Origin: Spirogloea muscicola | Lineage: Eukaryota; Streptophyta; Zygnematophyceae; Spirogloeales; Spirogloeaceae | Assembly (NCBI GenBank): GCA_009602725.1 | Contig: WELB01000009.1 | Coordinates: forward strand, 1,159,411-1,171,885 | Direction: 5' to 3' | DNA: 12,475 nt | Part shown: one piece after another, positions 9,248 to 12,475 of the stretch | Numbering within the stretch: the first letter of the stretch is position 1 | Layout of the letters: every line of letters begins with the position of its first letter | Made by a program: the position numbers and the translations under genes | Notes under the pieces: generated by a model | Database searches by the model: none | Told to the model about the DNA's origin: nothing | Seen by the model: only the letters and a program-made list of their open reading frames with translations

Positions 9248-9312
9248 GAGCAAAACTATCTCTTGATGCTGTCGTCTACGATGATTGAGAAGCCCACCTC
9301 TGTCTTGCGATC

Positions 9313-10102
9313 CCCCGCCCTTTGACTCATATACTCTCTCTTAGAATCAGCACAATAGTACGCACAAAAAGTGCACTAATTGACTATTATAGTAGGTATG
9401 ATAATACCTCTCTTCTTATAGCCACTCAGACTACGCTTTAAAGAGGACGAGATCGAGCGTGGTTGCAGCATGCTAGCATGGCTGCAAGTTGTAGCAATCA
9501 CTCCTTTAAGAAAAGGATTATTCCTTGGGTACGGTGGGGTACAACCTAAGATGGCAAAGATGAACCTGAATGAGCTGTATATCCTCTTTTCCCCATATAT
9601 AGCTTATAGGATAGGGTAAGCACATATAAATCTCTAAGAGGGATGGAGGACCGAAGTAAAAAGGTAAGAAAGGAACACAACCCCCTCTTTCACTGGTTTT
9701 GCATTCTGACTCCATCTGTATGTAGGATTCCGCACTGGCATGCTCAATGTCGCCAGATATCCTATTTAGGGAGTACAGAGTATTTACGCTCATAAGAATG
9801 ACTATAACCAGGATGATGGTGGTAGGGTATCCAACCCTCTATAGACCTTTATGGCCGTCCGTACTCCATTTGGTAATATTTTTTAAAGTACATAGAATAA
9901 GGAGAAAAAGCGTACCCCACGTAAGCGTACCCCACGTACCATTCAAGGCCCAAAATATAGCAGATTCACCCACTATATGAGCCCTACCTATGCATAAGTG
10001 GGGTACGATTTCAACCATATTTGCGCTCTTGCAGCCCTGTATAATTATACCATCTATACTAGAGCTTAATAGTGGCGTACCGCACGTACCCCATCTAAAA
10101 TA
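9313..10102. other. AT-rich spacer with short repeats, no clear gene
   Basis: After the inverted repeat the sequence stays AT-rich. It holds a near-palindrome at 9463-9487, a 12-base perfect palindrome GTATAATTATAC at 10039-10050, and the GTACCCCAC-type motifs listed separately. A short plus-strand frame at 9422-9619 (first ATG 9470, 49 codons) encodes a fairly protein-like stretch including LNELYILFSPY, which I do not recognise. It may be a remnant of an element. Long minus-strand frames at 9518-9793 and 9839-10330 lack recognisable motifs, and the second runs into the duplicated kinase intron. Confidence 0.5.
9909..10094. repeat. Cluster of GCGTACCCCACGTACC-type repeats
   Basis: AGCGTACCCCACGTA is repeated in perfect tandem at 9909-9923 and 9924-9938. 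The inverse GTGGGGTACG is at 9999-10008, and a variant GCGTACCGCACGTACCCC lies at about 10075-10092. A related GTACGGTGGGGTAC is at about 9529-9542. Two of the motifs are followed within about 10 bases by similar AAAATAT-containing sequence, so the repeat unit is longer than the core. The last motif ends about 10 bases before the left edge of the kinase duplicate. Confidence 0.7.
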
Positions 10103-11445
10103 TGCTATATTCCAGGCCTTCATGCAGGTACGATGTCTATTCTTACTGGAAAGTGCGTGCAGGCAGACGCTTTGTTCAAGATGAGACTCGCATACAACAC
10201 GTAATTGCCTGCATGGCGGGTGCCAATTTGACACAATTTGTTTAAGGACATTTTGCATGTCCATGTTGTGGCCTTGACTTTGAACAACTTTTTGTGCACA
10301 ACTCAGAAGGCAAACAGTAGATAACTGCATAAATGTCAGCTAAGATATTCAGTCGAGAGTTGTCAGAGTTTGGGTAATGCTGGCCTGCCCATGTCCTACT
10401 TTCTCTGATACATAATCTCAAACATGCACACAGGCTGACACGTCAACTAGTAGAAAGCATGGAGGCACAGGTAACTGCTGACCTCCCCTTCGGTCGCTAG
10501 TAAATGGCATGCTGGTGTTTTGTCACAACTTCAGTAACTGGCATACTGCAAGCAAAGTACTCGGTCGTTCAGCTGCTGTCAAGCGTCTGGGGTTGCTGAG
10601 CTCCAATGCTAGGAGGAGGGGAGTTTTCTTGGCCAAAAATGTACTGACATCTGGTTCTCACTTGCAACTGCAGGACTAGGATTAGCTATTAGCAAGTCCC
10701 TGGTTGAGCTTATGGGTGGGCAGATTGGCGTCAGAAGCGAAGAAGGAAAGGGGTCTACATTCTTTTTCACCTTAACTCTAGGCGTCAGCAATGTGCCTCA
10801 ACCACCTGCGGATGCAGCAGGAGAGAGGGCATCTCTCATAAGAGGAAGTAGAGAGGACATGGCAGCCCTGAGGGTGCTGGTGGTGGAAGACAACAAGGTG
10901 AGCTGTCGTGAGATGTCTGTTGTGTACTTGCCTGCCTACTTGCAGTGCTTGGCTAGTAGCTCCATAGACTTTCCATGAGTGTCAATCTTGCCAGTTCTGG
11001 AGCAGTCATACAGTACACCTTGCCCTTTGCAGGTGAATCAGATTGTGGTGACAAAGATGCTCAAGTATATGGGCGTCATGTATGACCTGGCTGAGAATGG
11101 AGTAGAAGCTGTCCAAGCTTACCTAGACAAGACTACGACCTTATCTTGATGGTTGCTCCTTTACCCTTGTGCCAATATTCTCATGCCGTAGCCAAAAGTG
11201 AAATGAGACCTCCAAGCAGGTCCAAATCTCCATAGCCATGTGAATGTTTGTCTAAATGATGATGTGGTATTACCAGCGTCCTCCACATTCAAAATGCCTC
11301 TTTAACGAGTTAGATGGAGGCCGCTGGCCAACTAGCTTGCATTATGCTGTTTTTGAGTACCAACTCCTTATCACAAACTTTTCTATGCAATTTGGATGTT
11401 GGTAACTGACACTGTTGCTGTTATTCTCTTATGATCGTTGTCAGG
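10103..11445 (+). pseudogene. Partial duplicate of the hybrid histidine kinase gene, broken
   Basis: This copy holds the tail of exon 12 (to 10126), exon 13 (10434-10470, 37 bases), exon 14 (10674-10897, 224 bases), exon 15 (11033-11151) and all their introns with splice sites kept. Exon 14 keeps the G2 box and the start of the receiver, with four amino-acid changes such as T to R in the GQIGV segment. Exon 15 has 119 instead of 120 bases: one base is lost near 11129 and the frame then meets TGA at 11147-11149, before the phospho-acceptor Asp. There is no HisKA, N-box or final exon. It ends at the TCAGG of the last 3' splice site, so it cannot encode a working kinase. Confidence 0.9.
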
Positions 11446-12475
11446 CTGCGTAATACGGCGGAGGCCCACCCTGCTGTCCTGATCCCAAGCTACGCGGACG
11501 ACACCACCCTTGCGGGACCCCCAACTGAAGTCACCAGCGCTTACAGCACGTTGGAGCGCGAGCTTCACATCCTCGGCCTCCACATCCGGCCTGAGAAGTG
11601 TTCAGCCTGGTCTCCAGCCGGCATCCCTCCCTCCATCAAGCTGCCGGCTGGGTGCCAGACCCCACCACTCGGCATGGTGGTGCTTGGAGTCCCGTTGGGG
11701 GCTGCTGCGCATGTGGAGCAAGTTGTGGAGTCCACCCTTGAGAACCATCTCCAGACCCTCCCGGCCCTCCCCTCCTTACAGGATGCGCAGCTTGCGGTGG
11801 CCATCCTCACCCGGTGTGTGGCCCAGCGTCCCACTTACCTGTTGCGGACTGTACCCCCCACCACGGCACTAAACGCCATCTACTCTACCGTGGACTCCAG
11901 ACTCCAACAGGCTCTTCACGGCCTGGTGGACCATCCCAATTTGTCCGCCACGCCGGCTGCCATCCTCCAGTGTACCCTTCCTACCAGCATAGGCGGCCTT
12001 GGGTGCCGTCCACTGGCTCGCCTGTCCCAAGCAGCTCACCTGGGTTGCTGGGCCCAAGTGGCCTCCACCATCTCCAGTCGCTTCATCCTGAGGGGCCAGG
12101 CTGTTTTAGCACCCGCTATAGCGGGTGTTGCAACAGGGACCAGGCCCTTCCAGCTTTCCCTAACCGCAGCACTGCATGACCTCTCGTGCTCCCTACCAAC
12201 ACTTGCCGAGGGTCATGCAGATTTTGCGGCATGGGCACGCTGTTCCGATAGGAAAGCGCAGGCTCACTACACACACGCTGCGGACGTGCAGGCCGCCTCC
12301 GACTTGAAGGGACTGCTCAAGGACGATAGACGTGGCCTTACCCGGCTCCTTTCAATCGGCTCCCCGGGCGCGTCGGAGTGGCTAAACGCTCTGCCGATCT
12401 ACGAGTCCCTTCGGCTTTCTGACAACCTTTTCCGCACGGCGCTCCACCACCACCTTGGCCTCCCCCCCCCTTGCT
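11446..12475 (+). CDS. Non-LTR retrotransposon reverse transcriptase, C-terminal part (truncated at both ends)
   Basis: One frame is open for 343 codons, from 11446 to the window end. It reads IPSYADDTTLAGP early, with the YADD polymerase motif at 11491-11502. It then has LHILGLHIRPEKCSAW and the VVLGVPLG segment that follow the active site in non-LTR reverse transcriptases. Later segments include GGLGCRPLARLSQAAHLGCW and GASEWLNALPIYESLRLSDN followed by FRTALHHHLGLP, which resemble the region after the polymerase in LINE-like elements of algae and protists. The palm and finger regions before YADD are absent, so only the 3' part is here, as in 5'-truncated LINE copies. The frame is clean, which suggests a fairly recent origin. 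It starts immediately after the duplicated kinase's splice acceptor. Endonuclease type and clade cannot be determined. Confidence 0.85.
   Translation, partial: MRNTAEAHPAVLIPSYADDTTLAGPPTEVTSAYSTLERELHILGLHIRPEKCSAWSPAGIPPSIKLPAGCQTPPLGMVVLGVPLGAAAHVEQVVESTLENHLQTLPALPSLQDAQLAVAILTRCVAQRPTYLLRTVPPTTALNAIYSTVDSRLQQALHGLVDHPNLSATPAAILQCTLPTSIGGLGCRPLARLSQAAHLGCWAQVASTISSRFILRGQAVLAPAIAGVATGTRPFQLSLTAALHDLSCSLPTLAEGHADFAAWARCSDRKAQAHYTHAADVQAASDLKGLLKDDRRGLTRLLSIGSPGASEWLNALPIYESLRLSDNLFRTALHHHLGLPPPC
11446..12475 (+). mobile_element. Fragment of a non-LTR (LINE-like) retroelement
   Basis: The reverse transcriptase frame defines the fragment. Its left edge is sharp at 11445/11446, against the duplicated kinase intron. 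The right edge, any 3' tail and any target-site duplication lie beyond the window. Whether it landed in the copy or was joined during the duplication cannot be decided here. Confidence 0.75.

Larger units (their letters stand above)
8239..9312. repeat. Large inverted repeat (arms about 510-520 bases, 46-base centre)
   Basis: The left arm (8239-8758) read on the minus strand matches the right arm (8805-9312) read on the plus strand along its whole length, with scattered substitutions and small indels. Outer ends match at GATCGCAAGACAGAGGTG and its complement (8239-8256, and about 9295-9312). Inner ends match at CAGCTTG (8752-8758) and CAAGCTG (8805-8811). Loop 8759-8804 belongs by reading frame to the left copy. 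A transcript across it would fold into a long, imperfect hairpin. Confidence 0.93.

Noticed and set aside
9839-10330. 163-codon minus-strand frame
   Set aside because: It spans the WGT-encoding repeats and part of the duplicated kinase intron, so it is pieced from unrelated DNA.
10674-11151. The duplicate as a second working receiver gene
   Set aside because: One base is missing in exon 15, TGA follows at 11147-11149, and the exon with the phospho-acceptor Asp is absent.
11510-11872. Plus-strand 120-codon frame, and minus-strand frames, over the retroelement
   Set aside because: They are shadows of the reverse transcriptase frame, which alone carries YADD and the following conserved segments.

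Overview
The window reads as nuclear DNA from a eukaryote, most likely of the green lineage (a green or streptophyte alga, possibly a bryophyte). One protein is spread over many short exons joined by GT..AG introns of about 95 to 580 bases, coding exons are GC-rich, there is an internal block of the plant/algal telomere unit TTTAGGG, and a non-LTR retrotransposon fragment is present. The species cannot be fixed from the sequence. TTTAGGG also occurs in oomycetes and some other protists; Chlamydomonas-type TTTTAGGG is absent.

Bases 1-6768 hold the 3' part, probably nearly all, of a plus-strand hybrid histidine kinase gene. I resolve 16 exons whose phases join to 900 codons plus a stop: one partial PAS domain, three complete PAS domains, a HisKA phospho-acceptor domain, an HATPase_c domain and a C-terminal receiver with every key residue present. 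It looks like a soluble multi-PAS sensor kinase passing phosphate from His to Asp within one chain. Introns 1 and 2 have extreme and opposite strand bias (pyrimidine-rich, then purine-rich).

Bases 6769-7440 are the 3' flank, with a perfect 10-bp stem hairpin 30 bases after the stop. Bases 7440-7930 are very GC-rich, with a strong hairpin and six perfect TTTAGGG units. Composition then shifts to AT-rich from about 7930 to 10100. In this stretch lies a large inverted repeat (arms 8239-8758 and 8805-9312). Both arms are decayed copies of one gene that resembles, from memory, a fungal PD-(D/E)XK nuclease-like family. After it comes a repeat-bearing spacer with several GTACCCCAC-type motifs.

Bases 10103-11445 are a direct, intron-containing partial copy of the 3' end of the histidine kinase gene (original 5077-6505). 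It is broken by a one-base deletion and a premature stop. The copy ends exactly at the 3' splice site of the last intron, where the receiver's last exon is replaced by an open reading frame for the C-terminal part of a non-LTR reverse transcriptase (YADD motif) that runs off the window end.

Overall, one conserved signalling gene is followed by a patchwork of duplication, inverted duplication, internal telomere repeat and retroelement. Only the histidine kinase looks like a working host gene; the retroelement frame is open but truncated.
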